Assembly (NCBI GenBank): GCA_031277155.1 | Contig: JAITMW010000164.1 | Span: 1-11,408 of the forward strand | DNA from: Clostridiales bacterium | Lineage (GTDB): Bacteria > Bacillota > Clostridia > Lachnospirales > WRAX01 | DNA: 11,408 bases | Direction: 5' to 3' | Position numbers and translations under genes: made by a program | Notes under the pieces: model-generated | The model's input: the letters and a program-made list of their open reading frames with translations, nothing else | Told to the model about the DNA's origin: nothing | The model's database searches: none | Shown: piece by piece, positions 1 to 6,531 of the stretch | Position numbering within the stretch: the stretch's first letter is position 1 | Layout of the letters: each line of letters begins with the position of its first letter

Positions 1-324
1 GATGCTTAAATTTTCCTCAAGCGCAGTTGCTATGAGCAATCTGTCGAAAGGGTCACGGTGTATCAAGGGCAGTACAGACAGACGCTCCAGATGCTCATCT
101 TTGATTGGCAAAATAGGAAATCCATTATTCCTTACGAGATTTCTAAATCCAATAAAGCCGCCGTCAAAGCTATATTTGCCTATAGCCATTTTAATGGAGA
201 CTTCCCACAATGATATAACGCTAATGCAACTTTTGCCATTTTCGATTGAATCAATTGTGTCTTTAGTCAATTTTTCTCCTTTTAGAAACCAAAGGAGGGC
301 ATGAGTATCTAATATGTGCTTCAT
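1..324 (-). CDS. vapC: VapC-family PIN-domain toxin, 3' end cut by window edge
   Basis: A probable PIN-domain ribonuclease, the toxin of a type II toxin-antitoxin pair; relatives cleave RNA using an acidic metal-binding site. The 108 visible residues begin MKHILDTHALLWFL, the usual PIN opening with Asp6. Glu41 lies in SLWEVSIK, and a late motif HRDPFDRLLIATAL (residues 89-102) supplies Asp91/Asp94. The fourth acidic residue and roughly the last 20 residues of a protein of about 130 aa would lie left of base 1, so intactness cannot be judged. The start ATG overlaps the antitoxin stop as ATGA, which argues for translational coupling and fixes the start. The stretch is visibly more AT-rich than the topA region, consistent with acquired DNA (inference). 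The cellular target is unknown. Confidence 0.9.
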   Translation of the reverse strand, partial: MKHILDTHALLWFLKGEKLTKDTIDSIENGKSCISVISLWEVSIKMAIGKYSFDGGFIGFRNLVRNNGFPILPIKDEHLERLSVLPLIHRDPFDRLLIATALEENLSI

Positions 325-530
325 TCCATATACTCCTTCAACTCTTCAAGCGGGGCGTCAAAATCATCAGCTATCCACATTTGCCCTTTGCCCGAACCAA
401 AAACAGGGCGCGCTGTTGTTTCGGGCTGGGAAGCTGATGTGACCATTTCTTTCACAATGACACTGATTGCTTGTAATGTGTGCGAAGGAAGCAATCGGAT
501 GTCTTCAATCAATTGCTCTCTCGTAGTCAT
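321..530 (-). CDS. vapB: VapB-type antitoxin, DUF2281-like
   Basis: A 69-residue probable antitoxin partner of the downstream PIN toxin. The N-terminal half (about 1-30) looks helical and may dimerise or bind DNA. The C-terminal part carries the family signature FGSGKGQMWIADDFDAPLEE followed by LKEYM (about residues 44-68), which in DUF2281 antitoxins is the segment that precedes or contacts the toxin. AGGAGG lies 8 bases before the ATG. The gene follows the zinc-ribbon gene by 4 bases and overlaps vapC by 4 bases (ATGA), the standard antitoxin-first order. Autoregulation of the pair is common in this class, but no operator palindrome was identified here. Family call is from motif recognition only. 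Confidence 0.88.
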   Translation of the reverse strand: MTTREQLIEDIRLLPSHTLQAISVIVKEMVTSASQPETTARPVFGSGKGQMWIADDFDAPLEELKEYME

Positions 531-534
531 TTAT

Positions 535-804
535 TTAACCTCCTGCTCTCCATTTAAATTCATCTTTGAAGTCATGAAAGCACATGCTGCAAACCCAGTG
601 ACGTTGTTGTTCATCTGTCGAGCAATAGCCACTATGAAGGTCTCCATCGTATGCGCTAATCTTTGTCTGGCAAAATGAACAATGCTCATGTTCCCAAATT
701 TCGGAGAATGGGGCATAGCGGTCAATATACCGCAGCTCTATTTCCGACAGATATTTTTCTTGCCCCGTTCGACGCCAATCAGACTTGGGCACCAATTTAT
801 ACAC
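535..804 (-). CDS. Small zinc-ribbon-like protein of unknown function
   Basis: An 89-residue protein with four cysteines in two CxxC knuckles (Cys42/Cys45 in HCSFC, Cys72/Cys75 in VCSMC), plus Cys61, suggesting one structural zinc site. Other visible features are DWRRTGQEKYL near the N-terminus (residues 9-19), DGDLHSGYC (53-61) and FHDFKDEFKW near the C-terminus. I recognise the general pattern of a conserved uncharacterised family (DWRR..QE.YL, then CxxC, then CxxCF.DFK) but cannot name a function. The longest reading starts at GTG (802-804). A TTG at codon 4 has an AGGCGG 8 bases upstream and may be the true start; an in-frame TAG two codons before the GTG excludes a longer form. Its 3' end carries the Shine-Dalgarno of vapB, so it is probably co-transcribed with the toxin-antitoxin pair. 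Confidence 0.75.
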   Translation of the reverse strand: MYKLVPKSDWRRTGQEKYLSEIELRYIDRYAPFSEIWEHEHCSFCQTKISAYDGDLHSGYCSTDEQQRHWVCSMCFHDFKDEFKWRAGG

Positions 805-859
805 CGCCTAATTTCAATTTTTTGATAACAGTCATCACCTGCATGTTTCTTGATTTTTC

Positions 860-2320
860 TCATAATCCAGCTATCAAGGCAAGGGTGGTCTGCAAGGCAT
901 CCATTCCCTCGCGGTTAAAATGATGCGGCCGGGTTGGGAATTCATTTAAGGCGCGGCCATGCTCGTCAACCAGATAATCTATATCCCATTGAATTACCAT
1001 TCCGGAATTGGGGAGGGCGAAGAATGTCAGCCATGTGGATGTATACGCGCCGCTAACAGGCTGGCCCACAAGGGTGGCGAAACCCATTTCTTTTGCCTGA
1101 CGTGCAAACATGGCAGAGCTTGATACATTAATTTCGCCGGTCAAAAGCCATATCTGCCCGCCAAAAGGGGTATGCTCGATATTGCGCAGCCCCATTCTCC
1201 CAAGGGATGCTTGGTCAATATGGGCCAAACTTGTGTCAAATCTCATGCCATGGGATAGGTTATGTAAGTCGTCATGATTGAGATATGGCAAATCATATGC
1301 TTCCAGCAATTGGCCTATTGTGAGCAAATCATCACTTTGGGGTATAAACTGCGGCGTATGCCCCTTTTCCGTAAAATGCAACTGTGCCAATTCATTTCCC
1401 CTCTCGCTGTCCACATGCAGGCTGTATAAAGGCATGTCGGGCATATTGTCCCTGTCATACCATAGGGGATACATAATCATCATTCTCGCAAAATCCAAAA
1501 TCCCGCCCGGATTTTCCCTAATGTCAATAATCAGATGGTCATAGTCTTGAATTTGCCTGTAAAAGTCTATCAACTCGCTTCTAAAGGGCGATAGTTCCGG
1601 CACGCCAAAAGTGCTTATATTGAGATAGGCTATCCTGCCTTCTTCCAGAATCTCTGTCCTGACTACGGGCGGAAAGGTTGGCTCGCCCAGATTTGGCTCT
1701 GCGCGGAAAATAAAGCGAAAAAGGGCGGGGTCTTCTTCCGCAAGGGTATTGAAGAGGTCTTGCTGTCCTCTATAAAAATTGGAGGATTCTTCGCTCCATG
1801 CTATTCGGGAATTTAAAAATGTCAGGGGATATCTGCTTATGTTCACATGAGCATATCGGGTGCCTATATGATTGAATCCTCTAAAGCCTAGGGAATCTGA
1901 ATGAGCAAACATTGCAAAATGGGCAAAAAATTCATGGGTAATGATGCTCCAAAATATATGCTCGTCAAATGCGGGCATATCCCCGGGGGCAATGCCAAAA
2001 TATGCCGCCACATCCTGCAGCGAATATGGATAATTTTCTATTATGGCCCTTGTTTCCTCGGCCAGCGCCAATATGTCTATGCTTCCCGTCCCTATGGGTA
2101 CGACCACCCACCGCCCTTCAATAAATTCAAATTCAAAGGGGAAATTGCCGGTGCTTCTCTCTGCCAAGCCAAAATATGGGAATGTGTCCAGCATCAGCTG
2201 CACCATATAATCAAAGTCATACAGCGCGTCGTCTTTAGAAAGCCTTTCGTCGCCGCAAGAAGCCAGCATAAACAAAGCCGCCGGTAAAATAATGAATAGC
2301 AAAGCCAATTTTCTTTTCAT
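860..2320 (-). CDS. S41-peptidase-like lipoprotein, catalytic Lys apparently absent
   Basis: A 486-residue predicted lipoprotein: basic MKRK, hydrophobic residues 5-19 and a lipobox LASC with the lipidated Cys at 22. The C-terminal half resembles a tail-specific (S41) protease: IIDIRENPGGILDF (about 264-277) is the DxRxNxGG core, and NVSSSAMFARQAKEMGF (398-414) followed by VGQPVSGAY aligns with the nucleophile region, with Ser400 as likely nucleophile. The Lys about 25 residues after the Ser in CtpA/Prc enzymes is not there; the position falls in GAYTSTW. It may use another base, as some S41 subfamilies do, or be a non-catalytic binding protein. Residues 23-220 match nothing I recognise and no PDZ domain is evident. 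The ATG lies 3 bases after the topA stop, with GGGGG 8 bases upstream, so it is probably the last gene of the PHP-dprA-topA operon. Confidence 0.82.
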   Translation of the reverse strand: MKRKLALLFIILPAALFMLASCGDERLSKDDALYDFDYMVQLMLDTFPYFGLAERSTGNFPFEFEFIEGRWVVVPIGTGSIDILALAEETRAIIENYPYSLQDVAAYFGIAPGDMPAFDEHIFWSIITHEFFAHFAMFAHSDSLGFRGFNHIGTRYAHVNISRYPLTFLNSRIAWSEESSNFYRGQQDLFNTLAEEDPALFRFIFRAEPNLGEPTFPPVVRTEILEEGRIAYLNISTFGVPELSPFRSELIDFYRQIQDYDHLIIDIRENPGGILDFARMMIMYPLWYDRDNMPDMPLYSLHVDSERGNELAQLHFTEKGHTPQFIPQSDDLLTIGQLLEAYDLPYLNHDDLHNLSHGMRFDTSLAHIDQASLGRMGLRNIEHTPFGGQIWLLTGEINVSSSAMFARQAKEMGFATLVGQPVSGAYTSTWLTFFALPNSGMVIQWDIDYLVDEHGRALNEFPTRPHHFNREGMDALQTTLALIAGL

Positions 2321-2323
2321 AGG

Positions 2324-4447
2324 CTAATCCCCCGCCTCCTCCGGCGCCTGGGTGAAATATCCGCAGGTTTTATCATCCGCGCAGGCAATTTTCTTGCTCT
2401 TTTTGGTGCCTTTTTCCACCAGGGGTTGGCCGCAGCGCGGGCAGGGCTGGCCTGTGGGGCGGTTCCAGGACATAAATTCGCAAGGGGGGTCGGCCTGATT
2501 ATTTTCGCAGCCATAATATATGCGGCCCTTTTTCGTCTTTTTGATTTGCACCCGGGCGCCGTTTTTGCAGATGGGGCAATCGCAGCCCGCGTCTTCAAAC
2601 AGGGGCTTTGCGTTGCGGCAGTCCGGAAAGCCGGGGCAGGCCAGAAAGCGGCCATAGCGCCCGAACTTTATCACCATATTGCGGCCGCAGTTTTCGCAGA
2701 TGATGTCGGTTACTTCGTCGCGCACCTCAATTTCGCCGATGTTTTCCTCGGCAATTTTCAGCTTTTCCGTGAAAGGCGGGTAAAATTCGCGCATGACGTC
2801 CTTCCAGGCAATTTCGCCCTCTTCCACCCGGTCCAGGGTCTCCTCCATATTGGCCGTGAAGTCGATATTGACGATTTGCTCAAAATGCTCCGCCATGATA
2901 TTGTTGACAATTCCCCCAAGCTCCGTTGGATACAGGGCCTTTTGCTCCTTTGTGACATAGCCGCGGGCGGTTATGGTGGATATCGTTGGGGCATATGTGG
3001 AGGGGCGGCCGACGCCGTTTTCTTCCAGGGCTTTAACCAGCGAAGCCTCGGAATATCGCGGCGGCGGCTGGGTAAAATGCTGGCCGGGCGTAATCTTCAC
3101 CAGCTTTAGCTTTTCGCCCACAGAAAGCTCCGGCAGGGCCTTGCCGGTTTCTTCCTCGTCTTCCTTGCTGAGATAGACCTTTTTGTAGCCCTCGAATTTT
3201 AGGACAGAGCCTGTGGCGTTGAAAATTTGCTTGTTGTTTTCGATTTTGGCGGCCACGGTGTCAAAGATTGCGGGGGTCATTATGCTGGCGAGAAAACGCC
3301 GCCAAATCAGGCGATACAGGCGATATTGGTCCCTCGAGAGGCTGTCCTTGATTTCCTCGGGATTAAGATGCACATAGCTGGGCCTTATGGCTTCGTGAGC
3401 GTCCTGAGAGCCGCGCTTTGCCTTAACTTCGGGCTTTGATTTCAGGGCGTATGCCTCGCCGAAGTTGGAGACCACATATTCGCGCCCGGCCGTAAAAGCC
3501 TCGTCGGCGATGCGGGTGGAATCCGTGCGGATGTATGTCACAAGGCCCACGGTGCCGTGGCCGCCCACGGTGATGCCCTCGTACAGCTGCTGGGCAATCA
3601 TCATGGTTTTGCGGGTGGCAAAGTTAAGCTCTCGCCCGGCTTCCTGTTGCAGCGTGGATGTGGTGAATGGCGGGTTTGGCTTTCGCGTGCGCTGGGATTT
3701 TTTTACATCCTGCACCACAAAGTCGCCCTTTTCGACGGCTTTTAACACCTTGTCGGCGTCTTCTTTGCTGGTCAGCTTCTTTTTCTTGCCGTCCTCGCCG
3801 TGATATTTGGCCTCAAACTGCTTTTTTTTGGCATTTGCCAGTATGGCCTCAATTGTCCAATATTCCTCGGGGATGAAATTTTCAATTTCCTCTTCCCGGT
3901 CGCAGATGATTTTAAGGGCTACAGACTGCACACGCCCCGCGGACAGGCCCTTTTTGACCTTCTTCCATAGGAGGGGCGAAATTTTATAGCCCACAACCCT
4001 GTCCAGCGCGCGGCGGGCCTGCTGGGCGTCCACCAGATTCATGTCCACGGCGCGGGCCTCTTTGACGGCCTTTTTCACGGCCTGGGCCGTAATTTCGTTG
4101 AAGGTGATGCGGGCGGTCTTTTCGGGCTCTACCTTCAGGGCATGTATAAGATGCCAAGAAATGGCCTCGCCCTCTCTGTCGGGGTCCGTGGCCAGATATA
4201 CCATTTTGGCGGCCTTGGCCTCTTTGCGCAGCTTCGCCAAAAGCTCGCCTTTGCCGCGGATGGTGATGTATTTTGGCTCGAAATCGTTATCGGGATTGAT
4301 GCCCAGTTCGCTTTTTGGCAAATCCCGCACATGGCCCATGCTGGCCTCGATTTTATAGGACGAGCCAAGGAACTTTTTAAGGGTTTTGGCCTTTGCGGGG
4401 GATTCTACAATCACCAGGTTTTTGGATTTTGTGTCTTTTTTTGACAT
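2324..4447 (-). CDS. topA: DNA topoisomerase I (type IA)
   Basis: Relaxes negatively supercoiled DNA by passing a strand through a transient 5'-phosphotyrosine break. From the ATG at 4447 it is 707 residues. The TOPRIM domain begins LVIVESPAKAKTL (metal-binding Glu15) and includes TDPDREGEAISWH (Asp88, Asp90, Glu92). The catalytic tyrosine is Tyr305 in YIRTDST. GVGRPSTYAPTISTI (about 478-492) is the conserved motif following it. The C-terminus has three Cys4 zinc ribbons: Cys584/587/604/610, Cys624/627/647/656 and Cys669/672/689/695. The frame also opens at a GTG at 4474, which overlaps the dprA stop as GTGA but has no visible Shine-Dalgarno. I prefer the ATG because its product starts just ahead of the conserved NLVIVESPAKAK and has a weak GAAAGAG 8 bases upstream. 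It sits directly after dprA, a common Firmicutes arrangement. Confidence 0.98.
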   Translation of the reverse strand: MSKKDTKSKNLVIVESPAKAKTLKKFLGSSYKIEASMGHVRDLPKSELGINPDNDFEPKYITIRGKGELLAKLRKEAKAAKMVYLATDPDREGEAISWHLIHALKVEPEKTARITFNEITAQAVKKAVKEARAVDMNLVDAQQARRALDRVVGYKISPLLWKKVKKGLSAGRVQSVALKIICDREEEIENFIPEEYWTIEAILANAKKKQFEAKYHGEDGKKKKLTSKEDADKVLKAVEKGDFVVQDVKKSQRTRKPNPPFTTSTLQQEAGRELNFATRKTMMIAQQLYEGITVGGHGTVGLVTYIRTDSTRIADEAFTAGREYVVSNFGEAYALKSKPEVKAKRGSQDAHEAIRPSYVHLNPEEIKDSLSRDQYRLYRLIWRRFLASIMTPAIFDTVAAKIENNKQIFNATGSVLKFEGYKKVYLSKEDEEETGKALPELSVGEKLKLVKITPGQHFTQPPPRYSEASLVKALEENGVGRPSTYAPTISTITARGYVTKEQKALYPTELGGIVNNIMAEHFEQIVNIDFTANMEETLDRVEEGEIAWKDVMREFYPPFTEKLKIAEENIGEIEVRDEVTDIICENCGRNMVIKFGRYGRFLACPGFPDCRNAKPLFEDAGCDCPICKNGARVQIKKTKKGRIYYGCENNQADPPCEFMSWNRPTGQPCPRCGQPLVEKGTKKSKKIACADDKTCGYFTQAPEEAGD

Positions 4448-4470
4448 TTGAATCACTCTTTCTTTATCGG

Positions 4471-5517
4471 TCACGATTTAATATATTTTTGGCCGGGCAG
4501 TCTTTTGATATGGCCGGCAAGCTCCATATTTAACAATATTGTATTCACAACCGCGATGTTTAGTCCCGTTTTGTAGACAATATAATCCACAGAGCAGGGG
4601 TCGTAATTTAAACAATCATACACCAAAGTTTCGTCGGATGCAAGGGGAATTTTTTGCGGTGGCTGCTGCGGTGGCGCGGAATGGTTGATTTTTAGGGCCA
4701 AAAGAAGGTCTGCGGCGGATGTTAAAATATGCGCGCCCTGTTTTATAAGCTCGTTTGTGCCGGAGCTTTTTTTGTCGGTGATTTTGCCGGGGACGGCGAA
4801 AACATCCTTGCCTTGGGCAAGGGCGTGGTCCGCGGTGGTGAGGGTGCCGCTTTTTGTGCCGGCCTCCACCACCGCAAGGATGTCCGCCATGCCCGCAATT
4901 ATGCGGTTTCTGGCGGGAAATGACCAGCGCTGGGGCATAAAGCCCGGAAGAAATTCTGTCAGCAGGCAGCCTTCTTCTGCGATTTGGCCATAAAGCCGCC
5001 TGTTTGACGGCGGATAGCAAATATCTATGCCGCAGGGCAGCACGGCGGCGGTTTGGCCGCCCGCAGCAAGGGCGGCCTCATGGGCGCGGGCGTCCAGGCC
5101 CCGGGCCATGCCGCTGATGATGGCCACACCTGCCGCGCAAAGTTCTGTGGCCAGCGTTTCGGCCACGCGGCCGCCATAATGGGTGTTGTCCCGGGTGCCA
5201 ATGATGGCCACGGCCGGCGTTTCCGGATTTGGCAGCTGCCCTTTGACAAATATTGCCAAAGGAGCATCGGGAATATTCGCAAGACGAGGGGGATAATCGG
5301 CATTTTTGTATGTAACGAAGCGGGCGCCGTCTTTTAGGGCATCGCGGGTGCTGTTTACCAGCTTTTCCAGATAGCCCATATTGGCGCGGGAGGCGATTTT
5401 TGCGTCATTGGCATTGCGAAAGGCGTCCTCAGCACAGCCATGGCGCGCCAGATGCTCCCATGGATTGTGCAATTCCAATGAGGCAAGCCATAGAATGAAG
5501 GCGTCGCGGCGCGTCAT
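4471..5517 (-). CDS. dprA: DNA-processing protein DprA/Smf
   Basis: A 348-residue DprA. In competent bacteria this cytoplasmic protein binds incoming single-stranded DNA and loads RecA. The Rossmann-like (SLOG superfamily) core spans about residues 65-275, with AIIGTRD (104-110), ISGMARGLDARAHEAAL (134-150), the FPARNRIIAG motif (200-209), VVEAGTKSGTLTTA (216-229), VFAVPG (239-244) and GTNELIKQGA (253-262). An N-terminal helical region (1-60) and a C-terminal winged-helix-like DprA domain (about 290-348, after a Pro/Gln-rich linker at 281-289) complete the usual architecture. The start ATG overlaps the PHP gene stop as ATGA, implying coupling. It is close in length to other full DprA proteins and appears intact. 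Its presence alone does not prove natural competence, because dprA is widespread; no com genes are in the window. Confidence 0.97.
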   Translation of the reverse strand: MTRRDAFILWLASLELHNPWEHLARHGCAEDAFRNANDAKIASRANMGYLEKLVNSTRDALKDGARFVTYKNADYPPRLANIPDAPLAIFVKGQLPNPETPAVAIIGTRDNTHYGGRVAETLATELCAAGVAIISGMARGLDARAHEAALAAGGQTAAVLPCGIDICYPPSNRRLYGQIAEEGCLLTEFLPGFMPQRWSFPARNRIIAGMADILAVVEAGTKSGTLTTADHALAQGKDVFAVPGKITDKKSSGTNELIKQGAHILTSAADLLLALKINHSAPPQQPPQKIPLASDETLVYDCLNYDPCSVDYIVYKTGLNIAVVNTILLNMELAGHIKRLPGQKYIKS

Positions 5518-6302
5518 AGGCGGCCCCTTGCCTGCCCCAGGGCGGCTTCAAAGGCGGCGAGGCTTCTTGAGGCAATCAATTCTTCGGGAAAGCCAATTTC
5601 TGTAAGCAAATCAATGGCCAGGGCAAATTCGCCCACATTGTAGCATATATGGGCATCGGAGCCAACGACAATCGGCACGCCGGCCTCTGCGCAAAGCTGT
5701 GCAAGATGGCGCTCTGTTTTGGCTTGATGAGGGCGAGAGCGCAGAGTTTCGTTGTTGATTTCAAGCATTTTGCCGTGGCGCTTTGCGGCGTCCACAACCG
5801 CGGGCCAGTGAAATTCCAGGCCGCAGCGGGTGGGGTGCCCCAATATGTCAACATTTTTCCGGGCCAGCACATTGATGTACATTTGCGTGTTTTGGTTGAC
5901 TGTCCCGCCGCGGTGGCCGTGGAAATAGTGCAGGGAGGCAATGACCATATCCTTGGTATTTAGGATAAAATCGGCGTAATTTTCGGATTTTACGAGGCTG
6001 TTGCGGGCTATTGGCATCTCGCTGCCCGCCAGTGTGCCGTCAAAGTCCACAATGTCAATTTCAACACCCTTAAACACGCGCACGCCGCCCATGATTTTTG
6101 GCAGATTTGCGGGTTTTAGGTGGTTTTCCAGGTTATATTCGCGCCCCGGCTGAAACCACGACAATTGCAGCCCGAAATGGTCTGTGATGGCTATGGCCTC
6201 CAGCCCTTTTTCAGCGGCTATTGTCACATTTTCCGCGATGGTTGAATATGCGTGGGCCGTGTGGATTGTGTGGGTGTGGCAGTCTACTTTAAGATTGTAC
6301 AT
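5514..6302 (-). CDS. PHP-domain phosphoesterase, YcdX-like
   Basis: A 262-residue PHP-fold metal-dependent hydrolase resembling the YcdX family of phosphatases. The trinuclear metal ligands are recognisable in order: His9 and His11 (DCHTHT), His17 (AHAY), Asp41/His42 (ITDHFG), Glu81 (GVEIDI), His125 (ASLHYF), His156 (GHPTRCG), and Asp216/His218 (GSDAHICYNVG). Phosphatase activity is expected from the family, but the substrate is unknown. I chose the ATG at 6302 because GGAGG lies 9 bases upstream and the product starts right at the PHP motif. A longer in-frame start at 6350 would lie inside a palindromic repeat and add 16 unconserved residues. It is the first gene of the run to dprA, topA and the S41-like lipoprotein, and its TGA overlaps the dprA ATG. 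Confidence 0.93.
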   Translation of the reverse strand: MYNLKVDCHTHTIHTAHAYSTIAENVTIAAEKGLEAIAITDHFGLQLSWFQPGREYNLENHLKPANLPKIMGGVRVFKGVEIDIVDFDGTLAGSEMPIARNSLVKSENYADFILNTKDMVIASLHYFHGHRGGTVNQNTQMYINVLARKNVDILGHPTRCGLEFHWPAVVDAAKRHGKMLEINNETLRSRPHQAKTERHLAQLCAEAGVPIVVGSDAHICYNVGEFALAIDLLTEIGFPEELIASRSLAAFEAALGQARGRL

Positions 6303-6330
6303 TCTGCAAGTCCTCCGGGAGTGTTTTGGC

Positions 6331-6336
6331 ATTATA
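6331..6336 (-). promoter_or_regulatory. Candidate -10 element for the PHP-dprA-topA operon
   Basis: A perfect TATAAT on the minus strand ends 28 bases before the PHP start codon, leaving a short leader with the GGAGG site. No -35 match is found at 16-18 bp spacing: that position falls inside the palindromic repeat at 6341-6363 and reads GGGCGA. It may be a weak promoter or chance. If the operon is not read through from the S41 gene upstream, this is the best visible promoter. Confidence 0.35.
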
Positions 6337-6340
6337 CGGC

Positions 6341-6407
6341 GGGCGAGCAAAGCTCGCCCCTACGGGGTGGTGCTATATTCTCTTGTAGGGGCGAGCTGTG
6401 CTCGCCC
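6341..6407. repeat. REPIN-like pair A: two inverted copies of a short palindrome
   Basis: Two 23-base units face each other, at 6341-6363 (minus orientation) and 6385-6407 (plus orientation), separated by 21 bases. In plus orientation each unit is GTAG, then GGGCGAGC, a 3-base loop, and GCTCGCCC. The two arms are reverse complements at 22 of 23 positions, and the one difference is in the loop (AAA in the left copy, TGT in the right). Each unit can fold alone into an 8-bp hairpin, or the pair can form one long hairpin. This is the architecture of REP doublets (REPINs/BIMEs). Confidence 0.9.
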
Positions 6408-6408
6408 G

Positions 6409-6433
6409 GTCTTTGACCGCATCCATCAAAGAC
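6409..6433. repeat. Small inverted repeat between the two REPIN-like pairs
   Basis: GTCTTTGA (6409-6416) and TCAAAGAC (6426-6433) are perfect 8-base inverted arms around a 9-base loop. It lies between the two repeat pairs, downstream of the S41 gene on the minus strand. It could be a weak transcript-end hairpin, but no T-run follows on the minus strand; on the plus strand ATTATTCATT follows. Function unknown. Confidence 0.6.
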
Positions 6434-6454
6434 ATTATTCATTCGCTTTATTTC

Positions 6455-6519
6455 GGGCGAGCAAAGCTCGCCCCTACAGGGCAGCCGGACTCTTCTGTAG
6501 GGGCGAGCTTTGCCCGCCC
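6455..6519. repeat. REPIN-like pair B: two inverted copies of the same palindrome
   Basis: Arms at 6455-6479 and 6495-6519 are reverse complements at 24 of 25 positions around a 15-base loop; the core units are 6455-6477 and 6497-6519. The single mismatch lies in the stem of the right unit (GCCCGCCC instead of GCTCGCCC). In a minus-strand transcript it becomes a G-U wobble, so pairing would be kept. The right unit continues into GCTGTCAAG (to 6528), an extension shared with the copy at 8732. It lies 12 bases past the stop codon of the minus-strand S41 peptidase, so it would be transcribed in that gene's 3' untranslated region. Confidence 0.9.
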
Positions 6520-6531
6520 GCTGTCAAGGGC

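Noticed and set aside
805..840. Possible frameshifted N-terminal extension of the zinc-ribbon protein (MTVIKKLKLGGV)
   Set aside because: A stop follows directly, no homopolymer slip joins the frames cleanly, and an in-frame TAG sits just before the GTG start.
738..863. 41-codon minus-strand frame whose ATG overlaps the stop of the S41-like lipoprotein (ATGA)
   Set aside because: The overlap is suggestive, but it runs into the zinc-ribbon gene in another frame, has no family resemblance, and its Cys residues are not in a conserved pattern.
2426..3109. 227-codon plus-strand open frame inside topA
   Set aside because: It is antisense to the zinc-ribbon and catalytic parts of TopA, low-complexity Ala/Gly-rich, with no recognisable family.
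4448..4474. GTG at 4474 as the topA start
   Set aside because: It overlaps the dprA stop neatly but has no Shine-Dalgarno. The ATG at 4447 gives the family-typical N-terminus. Kept only as an alternative.
6341..6519. Possible CRISPR array from the repeated units
   Set aside because: Units alternate in orientation, spacers differ (21, 47, 19 bases), and copies recur singly at 8670 and 8732. There are no cas genes.
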